This document shows, in pieces, positions 35,201-43,739 of a stretch of DNA of 64,000 nucleotides. The position numbers and the translations under genes were made by a program. This DNA comes from a virus. The stretch lies in the IMG/VR virus record IMGVR_UViG_3300042396_000450, positions 1 through 64,000 of that record, one strand, 5' to 3'. The notes under the pieces are model-generated. The model was not told the origin of the DNA, did no database searches, and saw only the letters and a list, made by a program, of their open reading frames with translations. Position 1 is the stretch's first letter, and each line of letters begins with the position of its first letter.

Positions 35201-38200
35201 ACAACTTAATGAATCAGAACAGAAGAGATTACAACTATTGAAAGAATCAGTAAGTGTAGCTAAAGAAGCTGATGAAAGTTCTAAAGGTGTTATGGATCGT
35301 GTGGGCGATTTTAATAATACTATAGAAAAGTTTAATGCAACTAAAATTATATTTAATGGTATTATCAGTGGATTTGGTAAAGTTATTAATTTATTTAGAG
35401 CAGATGCTGTAGTAAAAGTTCTTGATGATATAGATGTTGCATCATTAAAAACTCGTGATTCTATTAATGAATTAACTAAATCAACTAAGAAACTTCAATT
35501 GGGATTTACTGGAATTGAAGAAGTAGATAAATTAATTAAGCAAGGTAAAATACTTAGCGCAACAGACATAGATAAAATTGCTAATGAAGCTAAAGTTGCA
35601 ACTAAGAGAACTGAATTAGAAATATCAATTAATGAAAATAAAATTAAGGCAGTTAGTGAACAACTTAAAGATTTCGATAAGTTAAGTATTGAAGAACGTA
35701 AACAAGCTAGTGACCACGAAAAACAATTAGATACACATCGTACAATATTAGAAACTGCTAATGATAAATTGAAAGATGTATTAAGTAAGAAAAAAGAGAT
35801 AGATAAGGCGCGAATAGAATATCAAACTCAACAGAACATATTACTTAAGCGCGTATTAGATAATAATCTGGAAATAGAAAAAGGTAGCACTACTATAGAA
35901 GGTGATCAAGGAGCTAACGCACTTCAAACTAGAATGAAGAAGGGACTTAGATTGGCGCAAACTGATCTAGAACAATATCGTCGTCAAGTTAAAGCAACAT
36001 TAGATGGAACTGGTGAATATCTTGATGCTAATAATAAGAAGGTTAAAATTGACGTAACTGATATGACTGATTACGTTAATAAATTTGACACTAATGTTAA
36101 TGGAGTTATTAGTAGTATTGATCAGTTATATCAAGTTAATGGTACTAGTGCAACTGAAGCAGCTAAAACACTTAAAGCTGTATTAGATACTAATAAACAA
36201 GAGATGAATATAACTGATTATATTAATGGAATTAACCAAGCTATAGGTTACATGAGAGATGGAAGTAAAGTAACAATAGACTTACTTAACTTAGAAGGTG
36301 AAACTCGACGGGCTATGTTAGATAGTGGAGTTACATCAACTAGAGAAACAAATGCTGCGATACGTAAGTTAAATGCAGCTAAGTTAGAAGAGGAAATTAA
36401 TAATCAGAAACAACTAATTGAATTTACTAAAGCTACATCTGGTGCAGATCAGAAGAAGTTAGATGCTGCTAAGTTAAAGTTACTTGAACAACAACTAGCT
36501 GCACAACAACGTGATAATCTTAAAGCTGAATTAGATGAAAGATTTAAACAACAACAAGTAGCATTAGATAGAGAACAAGAGTTAATTAAGTTAGATAAAG
36601 CTAAACGTCTTATTAGTGAAGAAGAATATAACAATAAGATAGCTGAGGATACTAAACGTAACTTAGATTTAAAACGTAAACAACTACTACAGGAACTAGA
36701 GTTAAATAAAAATGATTTAGAGAAAACTAAGTCTATTAATAATCAATTACTAGGAATTGATGTACAACAACAAGAGTTAATAACATCTAATTTAGAACGT
36801 GCAATTAATGTACGATCTAAAAAACGTGAATTAGAGTTAACTAGAGAACAAGCTTTAGTTGTTTTGAATAGAAGTAAGTTCTTAACTACTGAAGAACAAT
36901 CTATCAGAGATATAGATGTGGTAAGAAAAAAGGAGATATTAAATAAACAACTATCTCTTAATGAACAACTTAAGTTAGTTGAACATGATAAAACTAAACA
37001 GACGGAAATACAGAATCAATTACTTAATCTACAGTTAGATTATCAGAAGATAATAACTGATAATTTAGAACGTGAGTTTACTAAACGTAGTAAACTCATT
37101 GAAAATGCCGCGAATAGAACTAAGTTAGTTTACCGTGAATTAACTAACACCATTGATAATAATGTAGCATCACTTAACGAAGAGAATAAGATAATAGATA
37201 GTCGTAATAAGTTAACATCATCTACACTTGAAAATGAAAGTGCGCGATTAACTAACTCACTTAAAGTAACTAACGATATTGAGAAACGTGCTGCTATTGA
37301 AACTAAGATAGCTCAACTGCGCGAATCTAATCGTGTAGTTACAGATGCTACTGAACAACGTAGTTTAATTAATCAACAGAAGTTAATTGAATTATCATTG
37401 CAGAAACAACAAATAGAGTTAGATAGTCGGCGCAATGATGCTAATAATAACAGTAAGTTAATACAACTTGAGTTAGAGAAAGCTATTAAACAGAAGAGAA
37501 ATAAAGAAGATATAGATGCAATTAAAATTAGATTAGATGCTAATAAACAAGAACAATTAGCTATCACTAAACAGAATGAGTTACTAGATGTAACTAAACG
37601 TAATCAAAGTGAGATTAATAGTAATGCAAGTAGAGAACTAGAGATTAGACAACGTATAGGTAGAGAAGGTGGATTGCTCGATCTAGAGATAACTAAACAA
37701 AATGAGAAAATAGCTAGGTATGAGAAGATTGCACAACTGGCAAATCTAGAAGCTACAATTGCAGAAACTAATGCTAATAAAATGCAATTAGCTGGTGATC
37801 TACAAATTAAAAATTACCAAATGCGATTAGACCTTCTTAATAAACAAGCTGAATTAGAACAACAGCATCAAGATAATACACAACGTATGTTTAAGATGGC
37901 TGAGGGATTAGCAGTAAGTGATTATCAGAAACGTAAGTTAGCAGAACAAGCTGCTAAACAAGAGTTACTTAACCTTAATAAGAAACATCAAATAGAACGT
38001 GATATATTAGCTATTCAAATTAAGATGAATGAACTAGCTCTAATTAAAAGTGAGTTAGATCAAAAGAGTGCCGAAAAGAAATTAGCAGCAGAACTTAAAG
38101 TACAAGAAGCTGAAACAGCTAAAGTATTAAAGAGTAGAACTGCAACTGATGAAGAGAAGAAAGGATCATTAGCAACATTAGATGCTAAGAAGTTTGCATA

Positions 38201-38708
38201 TCAAGCTAAGTTAGAAGAACGTCCTATATTAGAACAGCAAGCAGAATTAAATAGATATACTAATACTATTCAAAAGGCTGCATTAGATAATAAACAACGT
38301 AATGAAACTCAAGATAAGACCGTTGCAGTTGCTAAATCTACATTTACTACTGCTGATGATCGTGCCATTTATCGGGCATTAATGAATAATCTAAGAGGAG
38401 ATAGACGTGAGTTAGATAACACTCGTATTAATTTCAGTCAGGAGAAGTTATCCAACTTATTTTCTTACCCTAATAGTAATGTCAACTTAGAAAGACCTAA
38501 CTTTGATTCAAATAGTGGTAAGTCTAAATCAAGTAATAGTAAGTTAAATAAAGATGTAGTTATTAACTTTAATCCAACTACTAATATTGAAGTTAAAGGT
38601 AATGCTGATGTTAAGGAGTTCTCTAAACAACTTAATAGTGAAAGTGATAAGTGGATTAAGGGACTTCATGAAACACTTCGTAAAGTTAACACTGAATTAG
38701 GTAACTAA
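32283..38708 (+). CDS. Tail tape measure protein, 2141 aa
   Basis: The largest gene. Residues ~200-330 contain the TP901-type core (LKLAKAGGADTGATMKVLAQ, ISAYNLSAGDATKVSAVLNQ, VTTIPELSNGFAQAAVTANA). Two hydrophobic regions lie near ~475-515 and ~860-950. From ~1000 to the end it is an almost continuous Lys/Glu/Gln/Leu coiled coil. By the usual ~1.5 angstrom per residue, tail length would be near 320 nm (rule-of-thumb estimate). The start overlaps the chaperone stop. Two motif copies (35785, 36921) and a short variant (38460) lie inside. Confidence 0.95.
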   Translation: MDQYNQDVNINFQGEDNISGVIDKVNEKVGSLQFKIMALNIGLGAFGKQLFTNSDNLAKFTKVLGTTDVLLNKTFAVTGVVKVFSILGTGINDAKANLDRFNDGLKAMQASGLDIGIITQFTQLQDAVLGSRNALDSFSLTALTTFNRFNKVKSEVATLFPENDPFIKNLSTSIQKLVNEDLKNAVTSIDALKASYEAASSGFTEAADNQAVMTAGLKLAKAGGADTGATMKVLAQTISAYNLSAGDATKVSAVLNQTVQLGVTTIPELSNGFAQAAVTANAAKIKLQELGAAVATLTLKGFDTNSALTGIESLSRVIISKTPQAAAALRELRDEGGKPIRFDVSEIKAKGLTKAIQDLNIAAKGNVEVIREIIADSTSYNTFLALAANNSEKLGEFTQKMFDVSKTGEVARKALDSVFGIKLNNQAETFDAIVNRITEQFIQFGEQLAPFFDTGVKALETFTKTLSGISPEMKKTIASILLGQLAFNKVTDTIGILVGTITKAFLAYQGLRVTLMFMNGTIGEQFNLINGLIKTKAGLVPVIKQLMGFDQSHLLIQTKLNTVTKTRGELLKAVFTGEGDRLTNLKQLVGLEKQYELNVGELNKTLDGRNKILDNQVDKVNGVIKATAKVKDAEATANSIKQEGLQLLDELEISNAKQLDIKTKLIKVEDDLKLGGSNTVALQKESILLNNQLTNSLDEQQQLQELINVNNVKYGDATKALVTSELALDSTRLAAKERLSVIVTKQLAIEQLQANLTIYNEKAVKLSTAAELLRTKAKVDSANASIFLQRAEFLQTKSTEYATLATTTQTAIIAGNAEVRKLKIAASLAEQVADGNLIKVQVGLGTSYIANSLLTRILFFDITNLAGATKAVSVAGTGFAGVIGGLWTTSIGIASATLRFLDAQLTTLYLKLAPFTLALAPIAVALGLIGTIGYEAFFGMTGQLNNLNKELKELDKQGQLNLIRELDKLQINKQLNESEQKRLQLLKESVSVAKEADESSKGVMDRVGDFNNTIEKFNATKIIFNGIISGFGKVINLFRADAVVKVLDDIDVASLKTRDSINELTKSTKKLQLGFTGIEEVDKLIKQGKILSATDIDKIANEAKVATKRTELEISINENKIKAVSEQLKDFDKLSIEERKQASDHEKQLDTHRTILETANDKLKDVLSKKKEIDKARIEYQTQQNILLKRVLDNNLEIEKGSTTIEGDQGANALQTRMKKGLRLAQTDLEQYRRQVKATLDGTGEYLDANNKKVKIDVTDMTDYVNKFDTNVNGVISSIDQLYQVNGTSATEAAKTLKAVLDTNKQEMNITDYINGINQAIGYMRDGSKVTIDLLNLEGETRRAMLDSGVTSTRETNAAIRKLNAAKLEEEINNQKQLIEFTKATSGADQKKLDAAKLKLLEQQLAAQQRDNLKAELDERFKQQQVALDREQELIKLDKAKRLISEEEYNNKIAEDTKRNLDLKRKQLLQELELNKNDLEKTKSINNQLLGIDVQQQELITSNLERAINVRSKKRELELTREQALVVLNRSKFLTTEEQSIRDIDVVRKKEILNKQLSLNEQLKLVEHDKTKQTEIQNQLLNLQLDYQKIITDNLEREFTKRSKLIENAANRTKLVYRELTNTIDNNVASLNEENKIIDSRNKLTSSTLENESARLTNSLKVTNDIEKRAAIETKIAQLRESNRVVTDATEQRSLINQQKLIELSLQKQQIELDSRRNDANNNSKLIQLELEKAIKQKRNKEDIDAIKIRLDANKQEQLAITKQNELLDVTKRNQSEINSNASRELEIRQRIGREGGLLDLEITKQNEKIARYEKIAQLANLEATIAETNANKMQLAGDLQIKNYQMRLDLLNKQAELEQQHQDNTQRMFKMAEGLAVSDYQKRKLAEQAAKQELLNLNKKHQIERDILAIQIKMNELALIKSELDQKSAEKKLAAELKVQEAETAKVLKSRTATDEEKKGSLATLDAKKFAYQAKLEERPILEQQAELNRYTNTIQKAALDNKQRNETQDKTVAVAKSTFTTADDRAIYRALMNNLRGDRRELDNTRINFSQEKLSNLFSYPNSNVNLERPNFDSNSGKSKSSNSKLNKDVVINFNPTTNIEVKGNADVKEFSKQLNSESDKWIKGLHETLRKVNTELGN

Positions 38709-38751
38709 CGTAGCCACTGATATAATAAGTGTAATTAATAAGTGATTAAAT

Positions 38752-39477
38752 ATGTTTATTTTAAATGATGTTGATTTAAGTAACTATGGTAGAGGTAGAG
38801 ATCGTGTTAAACGTAAAAGTAGAGGTAACTTATTACGTAATGCTGCAATTGGAGTTGGTGGATTAGCAGTTGCAGGTGGATTAGGTTATTTAGCATTAAG
38901 AGGTAAAGGTAAAGCAGTAACTAAAACTCCCGTAACTACAGTTAGTAAACCTAAATATAAAACAAATTATTTTGGTTTAAATGAAGATAACCCTATAACT
39001 TTACCTGATAATATATCAGCTAGACAACTTGAGTTAGCGAAACGGGGTAATCTAAAAGCATTAGGTATTAAAGGTAAAGAAGCTAATACTCAAAGTGTTA
39101 CTAATAGATTAAATTATTTATTTTATGGTGAAAATAAAGGTAGGGGTAAATTAAAGTTTAATAATATAAATGAAGTTAAAAATTTAATTAGAAAACGACG
39201 TAAAGATATTATAGGAAATCAAAAAGAAAGCTATCTTAAATATGTAAAAGATGTAAAAAAACATAATAATTTATTTAGTTCCGATTCAATAATGCGACAA
39301 AAAATTAATTCGTATAATCAATATAAAAAACAAAATTTATCAATTGAACAATCAATGCAAAATAAAAATATGAAAGATCAAAGAGATAAAATAACAGATG
39401 TAACTCAAAAAGTTCCAGGTGAGAAATATTACTACTATAGTCGCAACAATAATAATGTAATTAATTTAATAACGTAA
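38752..39477 (+). CDS. Leader-module protein, 241 aa
   Basis: MFILNDVDLSNYGRGRDRVK plus RKSRG is the leader; a Gly-rich helix follows (AAIGVGGLAVAGGLGYLALRG, shown in part; ~residues 31-50). The body is very basic and Asn/Lys/Tyr-rich with no recognised motif. Immediately downstream of the tape measure, far from the head genes, so the family is not confined to one locus. A 5-A motif variant lies just at its stop (39474). Confidence 0.7.
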   Translation: MFILNDVDLSNYGRGRDRVKRKSRGNLLRNAAIGVGGLAVAGGLGYLALRGKGKAVTKTPVTTVSKPKYKTNYFGLNEDNPITLPDNISARQLELAKRGNLKALGIKGKEANTQSVTNRLNYLFYGENKGRGKLKFNNINEVKNLIRKRRKDIIGNQKESYLKYVKDVKKHNNLFSSDSIMRQKINSYNQYKKQNLSIEQSMQNKNMKDQRDKITDVTQKVPGEKYYYYSRNNNNVINLIT

Positions 39478-39497
39478 GAAAAATAGGATAACTAATC

Positions 39498-40121
39498 ATG
39501 TATCAATTTAGTATTTCAATTCCTCTAATTAAATGTTACGTTCGCAATGAATATCTATTTAACTTAGAATCTGGTTATGGTGAATTTACTCCAGTTGTTG
39601 TGTTCGGGTTAACTAGTTTAACTGGACGTGCAATTGGATTTCACATAATGACTAATGGTGGCGCACAAATAGCACGAGTTCCAATTAGTGCATTAGTTAG
39701 TAGAGTTGATGCAAATAACTTAAATCTTGATTGGTTACAATTATGGGATTGTTTCAGTTATCAAACTCAAGTTGTTTCTTACGATTATCTGAAGGAAATG
39801 AAATGTAAGGTTCTACTTAAAGATAAGAACTGGTATCAAGGTGAATATGTATTTACTATTGATTGGATAGGTGGTGATTGGGCAGAAGAAGCTAGTGATT
39901 ATAAATGTGGACATCTAATTAAATTAGATAATGGATGTTATGCAATTCAACCTAATAATCGTATCTATTGGTTAGGTGATCCATCATTCATAACAGAACC
40001 ATTAACTGAGTTTCCTGGTTATAAGATTAATACTCATAATTGGAAGTGCGAGAATCAAGATAAATGGGTAACTGAGAATACAGATAATTATTTTTATCAT
40101 ATTGACAAAGTTGAAGAATAG
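39498..40121 (+). CDS. Conserved viral-type hypothetical protein, 207 aa
   Basis: Rich in Trp/Tyr/Cys with pieces such as FTPVVVFGLTSLTGRAIGFH, LQLWDCFSYQ, KCGHLIKLDNGCYAIQPNNR and YFYHI. I recognise this as a widespread uncharacterised protein of phages and large viruses ('GEF.P.VVFG..S..GRA.GFH') but no function is established. Small beta-rich fold expected. A single-gene unit before the tRNA. Confidence 0.68.
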   Translation: MYQFSISIPLIKCYVRNEYLFNLESGYGEFTPVVVFGLTSLTGRAIGFHIMTNGGAQIARVPISALVSRVDANNLNLDWLQLWDCFSYQTQVVSYDYLKEMKCKVLLKDKNWYQGEYVFTIDWIGGDWAEEASDYKCGHLIKLDNGCYAIQPNNRIYWLGDPSFITEPLTEFPGYKINTHNWKCENQDKWVTENTDNYFYHIDKVEE

Positions 40122-40277
40122 AGTTATAGTAACTAATGTTAGACGTAGGTACTCCTTGATATACTAGCAGAATATCCGACCCTACGTTATGATATTACTA
40201 GGAGTTAATTACTAACTCAAAGAGTTATCAAGTTATCATAACTGTTAGTCGGTGAAACATTAAGGATAACTCTCCAA
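40122..40277 (+). other. Leader region of the tRNA gene
   Basis: No ORF. It contains inverted repeat ACGTAGG (40143-40149) with CCTACGT (about 40180-40186) and several short AGGAGTTA/AACTC repeats. It may hold the tRNA promoter or processing signals; nothing firmer can be said. Confidence 0.35.
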
Positions 40278-40351
40278 CCAAACCTGGGCTAATGGTAAGC
40301 CGCCTCTTTTGGGAAGAGGACATCATGAAAGTTCAATTCTTTCGGTTTGGA
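40278..40351 (+). tRNA. tRNA-Pro (anticodon UGG)
   Basis: A full cloverleaf folds by eye: acceptor CCAAACC/GGTTTGG, D stem GGCT/AGCC with loop AATGGTA, anticodon stem CCTCT/AGAGG with loop TTTGGGA (anticodon TGG, G37), and T stem GAAAG/CTTTC with loop TTCAATT. Discriminator base A at 40351; CCA is not encoded. UGG reads CCA and CCT, the main proline codons in this AT-rich genome, so it probably supplements host tRNA supply. Followed by a terminator. Confidence 0.92.
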
Positions 40352-40376
40352 TTGTTTGTGACATATATTGCCTCCT

Positions 40377-40407
40377 AACTCAAGTATTAGCGTACTTGAG
40401 TTTTTTA
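40377..40407 (+). terminator. Rho-independent terminator after tRNA-Pro
   Basis: ACTCAAGTA (40378-40386) pairs with TACTTGAGT (40393-40401), 9 perfect base pairs with a 6-base loop, then TTTTTATT. It ends the tRNA transcript just before the next promoter. Confidence 0.88.
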
Positions 40408-40411
40408 TTAT

Positions 40412-40461
40412 CCTTGTCATTTTGAAATAAAGGTACTATACTTTAAACAGTAGTCACAAGG
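40412..40461 (+). promoter_or_regulatory. Sigma-70 promoter flanked by CCTTGT/ACAAGG
   Basis: TTGTCA (40414-40419), 17 bases, TATACT (40437-40442), followed by the ATG at 40470. CCTTGT (40412-40417) overlaps the -35 and its complement ACAAGG (40456-40461) lies downstream of the start site, so the promoter is bracketed by an inverted repeat. Its sequence differs from the repeats at the other two paralogs. Confidence 0.7.
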
Positions 40462-40469
40462 TTAATAAT

Positions 40470-41324
40470 ATGAGTGAGATAACTTACGCACAATCTTATA
40501 TTGGTGAAGATGATATTGAATTGTATGTAACTAACGATGGTAAAGTTACAGGAGTTAGTCTATCAGGACTTGCTAAATTATGTGGTGTAACTAGAAAAGC
40601 AATAAGTCAAGTTACTAACAGCTTAACAGCACCCGGAACGAATACATACCCGAAATCGCTAGAACCCTTAGCTGGTAAGGTTTTTAACCCGGAAGTAACT
40701 GGAGAACGAGGTGCAAAAATAGTAATGGAAGATGTTGCAATTAGAATAGTTGAGTATTACGCTTATGAATCTAGAGTTAAAACAGATGTAGCTAAAACTA
40801 ATTTTCGTTTGTTAGCACAGAAAGGTTTAAATGCTTATATTAAAGAACTTACACCAACTGATAATGTAACATCAGTTAACTTAAATGACATTCAGAATAC
40901 ATTAACTCAACTTCTATTAAAGGTAGATGAGAATAATAAACAACTACTTGAGAATCAACAGATAGTAGTTGAATATAAACAACTTAGAAATACAACAGTT
41001 ACTATTATTCCAGGAGTAGATAAATTATTAAACGATTATTTAGAATTAGATAGTGATTTAACATTAACATCTAGTGATAGAATACCTTTAACTAAATGGT
41101 TAGAAGTTGAGAAAGGTTGTACATTAGATAGAAAAACACTACATAAGTTAGCTCACTTAGTTAGTGGTGCTTATAAGTCAACCACAAATAAAGAACCAGT
41201 TAGAGGTACATTTGTTAAACGTATTGTTAATGGTAAGAAAAAAGTACAAGCTAATACTTGTTTATATTCGTCAGATGAATTTCCAATATTAGAGATGGCA
41301 TTTAATAATTTAATGGGGGTTTAA
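40470..41324 (+). CDS. Regulator paralog 2 ('SGLAKLCGV' family), 284 aa
   Basis: Same order as 25130-25948: LYVTNDGKVTGVSLSGLAKL, CGVTRKAISQV, LEPLAGKVFNPEV, AIRIVEYYAYES, then RLLAQKGLNAYIKEL and EYKQLRNTTVT in a helical C-terminal half. The two differ most in the helix after CGVT and at the C-terminus. Putative DNA-binding or antirepressor-like regulator. It has a strong promoter and its own terminator upstream, so it is an independent unit. Contains a motif copy at 41233. Confidence 0.78.
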   Translation: MSEITYAQSYIGEDDIELYVTNDGKVTGVSLSGLAKLCGVTRKAISQVTNSLTAPGTNTYPKSLEPLAGKVFNPEVTGERGAKIVMEDVAIRIVEYYAYESRVKTDVAKTNFRLLAQKGLNAYIKELTPTDNVTSVNLNDIQNTLTQLLLKVDENNKQLLENQQIVVEYKQLRNTTVTIIPGVDKLLNDYLELDSDLTLTSSDRIPLTKWLEVEKGCTLDRKTLHKLAHLVSGAYKSTTNKEPVRGTFVKRIVNGKKKVQANTCLYSSDEFPILEMAFNNLMGV

Positions 41325-41327
41325 GTT

Positions 41328-41714
41328 ATGAATAATCAATTAGTTAAGTTAAGTAAAAAAAATAATATAGTAGCGGCATTTATTGAACATTACAAATTAG
41401 GATTAATAGATTACAATGTAATGCTAAAACAACTAACGTTAACTTTATGGGAAGTTACAAACACATTAATTGATGAATTTAAGTTACGTAAAGTAATTGA
41501 TCCAATTCAATTAGTTAAATTAGATGATGTTCAAATTGAGTTAGAATACCTCTACTTAATTAACTACATTCAACCTCATTTAGAATGTTTAGCTATCTAT
41601 ATGAAATCACATGAGGTAGAAGTAAACACAATTAAAAGTTATATTATTAATAACGATAACTTAAATGAAGTTAATATTGATGATATAACTATGTTAAATA
41701 ACTTACTATTTTAA
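41328..41714 (+). CDS. Hypothetical protein, 128 aa
   Basis: Three bases after regulator 2, same transcript. All-helical, with alternating Leu/Ile and acidic residues; no motif recognised. Could act with the regulator. Confidence 0.62.
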   Translation: MNNQLVKLSKKNNIVAAFIEHYKLGLIDYNVMLKQLTLTLWEVTNTLIDEFKLRKVIDPIQLVKLDDVQIELEYLYLINYIQPHLECLAIYMKSHEVEVNTIKSYIINNDNLNEVNIDDITMLNNLLF

Positions 41715-41719
41715 ACAAC

Positions 41720-41854
41720 ATGATTAACAACAAATTAACTGGTACTTTAGTTACAGATAAACTAGTACCTCTATATGATAAAGATAACAAGTTAATAGGT
41801 TACTTTAATAATCCATTAGCAGATCCTAAGTTAGTTAAAGAAGTATTTAAATAG
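41720..41854 (+). CDS. Small protein, 44 aa
   Basis: ATG at 41720, five bases after the preceding stop, reading MINNKLTGTLVTDKLVPLYD and on to LVKEVFK. Compact with a charged C-terminal helix. It is followed by a strong terminator, which supports its being the last gene of the regulator 2 operon. Confidence 0.55.
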   Translation: MINNKLTGTLVTDKLVPLYDKDNKLIGYFNNPLADPKLVKEVFK

Positions 41855-41861
41855 ATAAAAT

Positions 41862-41897
41862 AAATCCACTAGCAATTAAGTTAGTGGATTTATTAGT
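41862..41897. terminator. Terminator between convergent operons
   Basis: AAATCCACTA (41862-41871) pairs with TAGTGGATTT (41882-41891), a perfect 10-bp stem with a 10-base loop and T-rich tails on both strands. It serves the plus-strand regulator 2 operon and the minus-strand Dps/MazG/ClpP operon. Confidence 0.75.
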
Positions 41898-41900
41898 ATG

Positions 41901-41972
41901 TTATTTATCTCGTCTGTTAAGCTTCGCCATTAACAATAGATAAACTAATCTAGATATGCCATTATATCTCAT
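41901..41972 (-). CDS. Micro-ORF, 23 aa
   Basis: ATGA overlap with the 59-aa gene; reads MRYNGISRLVYLLLMAKLNR and ends RRDK. Hydrophobic centre. It ends 4 bases before the terminator stem. Plausible last gene of the minus-strand operon, but too short to be sure. Confidence 0.3.
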   Translation of the reverse strand: MRYNGISRLVYLLLMAKLNRRDK

Positions 41973-42148
41973 ACGTAACTAACTCTAACTATCTCACAGT
42001 TAACATATCTACTTTTAATTACATTACCAGCTAACTGATGATTACACTTCTCACGATTAACAGTTACATTAACTAACTCATTAGCACCAATACACCAATG
42101 TCCATCTGATTTAAGATAGTTAAATTTAACATCATATTGTTCAATCAT
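41969..42148 (-). CDS. Small protein, 59 aa
   Basis: Starts inside the Dps stop (ATGA overlap). MIEQYDVKFNYLKSDGHWCI begins it; two other Cys follow (REKCNHQ and NCEIV). Looks like a small beta barrel with a possible metal site (C, H, C, C). Its tight coupling to dps suggests co-expression. Confidence 0.55.
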   Translation of the reverse strand: MIEQYDVKFNYLKSDGHWCIGANELVNVTVNREKCNHQLAGNVIKSRYVNCEIVRVSYV

Positions 42149-42684
42149 TGCAAGTGCTTCTCTATTAAATAAACAAACTTAATTAACGTAGCTGCTAATT
42201 CTAATAATGTATTAGCATTAACTCTATCACCATTATCATCTAAATCATTACTACAATCAGTAACTTCTTTAATAACGTAAGAAAATAGAGTAGCTAGTTT
42301 AGTGAGACATTCATTACTATCACTACAACAACTGATAATATCAACGTTAGATAACTCAGTTGTATTACAACTAATAGTAGCATTACCTCCAAATGCTACT
42401 ATAACTTCAGCAATAACATCAACATAACTATCTAACTCACTTTGAATATCATCTAACATACTATGAACTGCTTTAAAGTTCATACCTTTAATGTTCCAAT
42501 GACTTATTCTAGTTAAGTTACGTAAATCAAACAGTAGATTAAGTAACTCACTTAACTTAGTTACAGAATGGGTGCGGATCTCAGGACTAATTAATAAACT
42601 AGTTACATTAGGAGTATTAGTAACTGTAGTTGCTGCAAATGTAGATAATCTTCTGTTAGCTAATGCTTCTTTAATCTTATTCAT
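42145..42684 (-). CDS. dps: Dps-like ferritin (DNA-protection/iron-oxidising protein)
   Basis: All five ferroxidase ligands of Dps are present with correct spacing: His62 (SHWNIKG), His74 (KAVHSM), Asp78, Asp89 and Glu93 (VDVIAEV), giving a di-iron centre between two subunits. Length 179, slightly longer than typical owing to an N-terminal extension MNKIKEALANRRLSTFAATT whose 'RLSTFA' echoes the virion leader (SLSTFAR). Dps oxidises Fe(II) with H2O2 and shields DNA. In a phage it could protect phage or host DNA during infection, or be packaged. It overlaps mazG by 4 bases. Confidence 0.85.
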   Translation of the reverse strand: MNKIKEALANRRLSTFAATTVTNTPNVTSLLISPEIRTHSVTKLSELLNLLFDLRNLTRISHWNIKGMNFKAVHSMLDDIQSELDSYVDVIAEVIVAFGGNATISCNTTELSNVDIISCCSDSNECLTKLATLFSYVIKEVTDCSNDLDDNGDRVNANTLLELAATLIKFVYLIEKHLQ

Positions 42685-43160
42685 CTATTGTCACCACTAC
42701 CTTTTAATGTGTTGTTTACATCACGTTTAGTTAACTTAGCTACGTTAATCTCAATTAACTCTTCTGTAGTTAAATTAAGTTGTTTTAATTCATTTATTAT
42801 AAAGTCATGATAACTAAGCAGTGTAAATACACAATCAGTTGTATTATTATCACCTCTATATAGTCGCTTTAAAAATCCCGCTAACTGCAATGATAATTCA
42901 CTAACTGATAATAAATTATCAAACTCAAATTTTAAAGCTGATTTTAATGGAGGAAATCCTACTTTATTTAAAGCTAATACTAAATAAGCTAGTACGTCAC
43001 CTAACTCTTTTTTCTTACTTAACTCATCATCTGCTAAATTATATTCATTAAGTTCTTCTATTAATCCTGCAATATAAACAGTCAATTTGCTTCGCTCATC
43101 TGCAATTGCATACTTATTACTAAATTCAATTAACCAAGTTGAGTATTCATTTAAGTTCAT
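42681..43160 (-). CDS. MazG-like nucleotide pyrophosphohydrolase
   Basis: The all-alpha NTP-PPase signature is clear: GLIEELNEYN (Glu35, Glu36, Glu39) and KKELGDVLAYL (Glu52, Asp55), the EExxE...ExxD metal site. Residues ~85-159 are an extra helical domain. Phage MazG proteins hydrolyse dNTPs or alarmone-like nucleotides; here it sits with ClpP and Dps, a stress-response-like set. 4-base overlaps on both sides show one operon. Confidence 0.82.
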   Translation of the reverse strand: MNLNEYSTWLIEFSNKYAIADERSKLTVYIAGLIEELNEYNLADDELSKKKELGDVLAYLVLALNKVGFPPLKSALKFEFDNLLSVSELSLQLAGFLKRLYRGDNNTTDCVFTLLSYHDFIINELKQLNLTTEELIEINVAKLTKRDVNNTLKGSGDNR

Positions 43161-43663
43161 ATAATTTCACTAATAAGTCCTAATTCTAAAGCTTGTTGTG
43201 CAGTTAAATATGTATCTTTCAACATCATATTGCTAGTTAACTTAGTGTCTTTATAACACTCCATACAATATGACTCTAATTTATCCCACCAATCAATTAC
43301 ATTCTTAGTTCCAGTTAAATCATGCTTAATACTACCTCTTAATTCATGTACCATAAATGTTGTATAACTACTACACTTACTAGTAGCTGCACATAATAAT
43401 AATGTACCACCACTAGCTACATAACCTTCTGCAATAATAGTTATATTAAGTGAACTACGTTTAATAACTTCATACATCTTAAGTGAACTAGTTACACATC
43501 CACCATAACAATCTAGATAAATAGTAATTGATTTATCAGCAGATGATTTTAAATTAGATTCTAATTCACGCAATAGATAAACAAACTTAGTTGATGATAA
43601 GTTATTAATGTTTCCAGTAAAATATAAATCAGTACCTTTATAGAAGCATTCAAATTCGGACAT
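43157..43663 (-). CDS. ClpP-like serine protease
   Basis: Compact 168-residue ClpP fold with the full triad: Ser84 in GYVASGGTLL, His106 in FMVHEL and Asp150 in LKDTYLTAQQALELGLI. YLDCYGGCV (~49-57) is the strand before the handle region. Could be a ClpP subunit or a head-type protease. The head cluster has its own protease, and the gene is with mazG and dps, so I favour interference with or supplementation of host Clp proteolysis, a hypothesis. Confidence 0.85.
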   Translation of the reverse strand: MSEFECFYKGTDLYFTGNINNLSSTKFVYLLRELESNLKSSADKSITIYLDCYGGCVTSSLKMYEVIKRSSLNITIIAEGYVASGGTLLLCAATSKCSSYTTFMVHELRGSIKHDLTGTKNVIDWWDKLESYCMECYKDTKLTSNMMLKDTYLTAQQALELGLISEII

Positions 43664-43739
43664 TATCTACCTCATTTATTAACTTAGTTAACTTATCTTC
43701 AATAATAACTACACTATCATCATCATCTACACATCTCAT
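43650..43739 (-). CDS. Possible micro-ORF, 29 aa
   Basis: Minus-strand ATG at 43739 gives MRCVDDDDSVVIIEDKLTKL and on to NEVDNVRI, overlapping the start of the ClpP gene by 14 bases. Acidic. The frame fits the gap between clpP and the divergent tail gene, but a second overlapping micro-ORF (43723-43782) also exists and neither is decisive. Confidence 0.25.
   Translation of the reverse strand: MRCVDDDDSVVIIEDKLTKLINEVDNVRI

Noticed and set aside
40122-40277. A second tRNA upstream of tRNA-Pro
   Set aside because: Only one inverted repeat is present; no D or T arm pattern could be folded.
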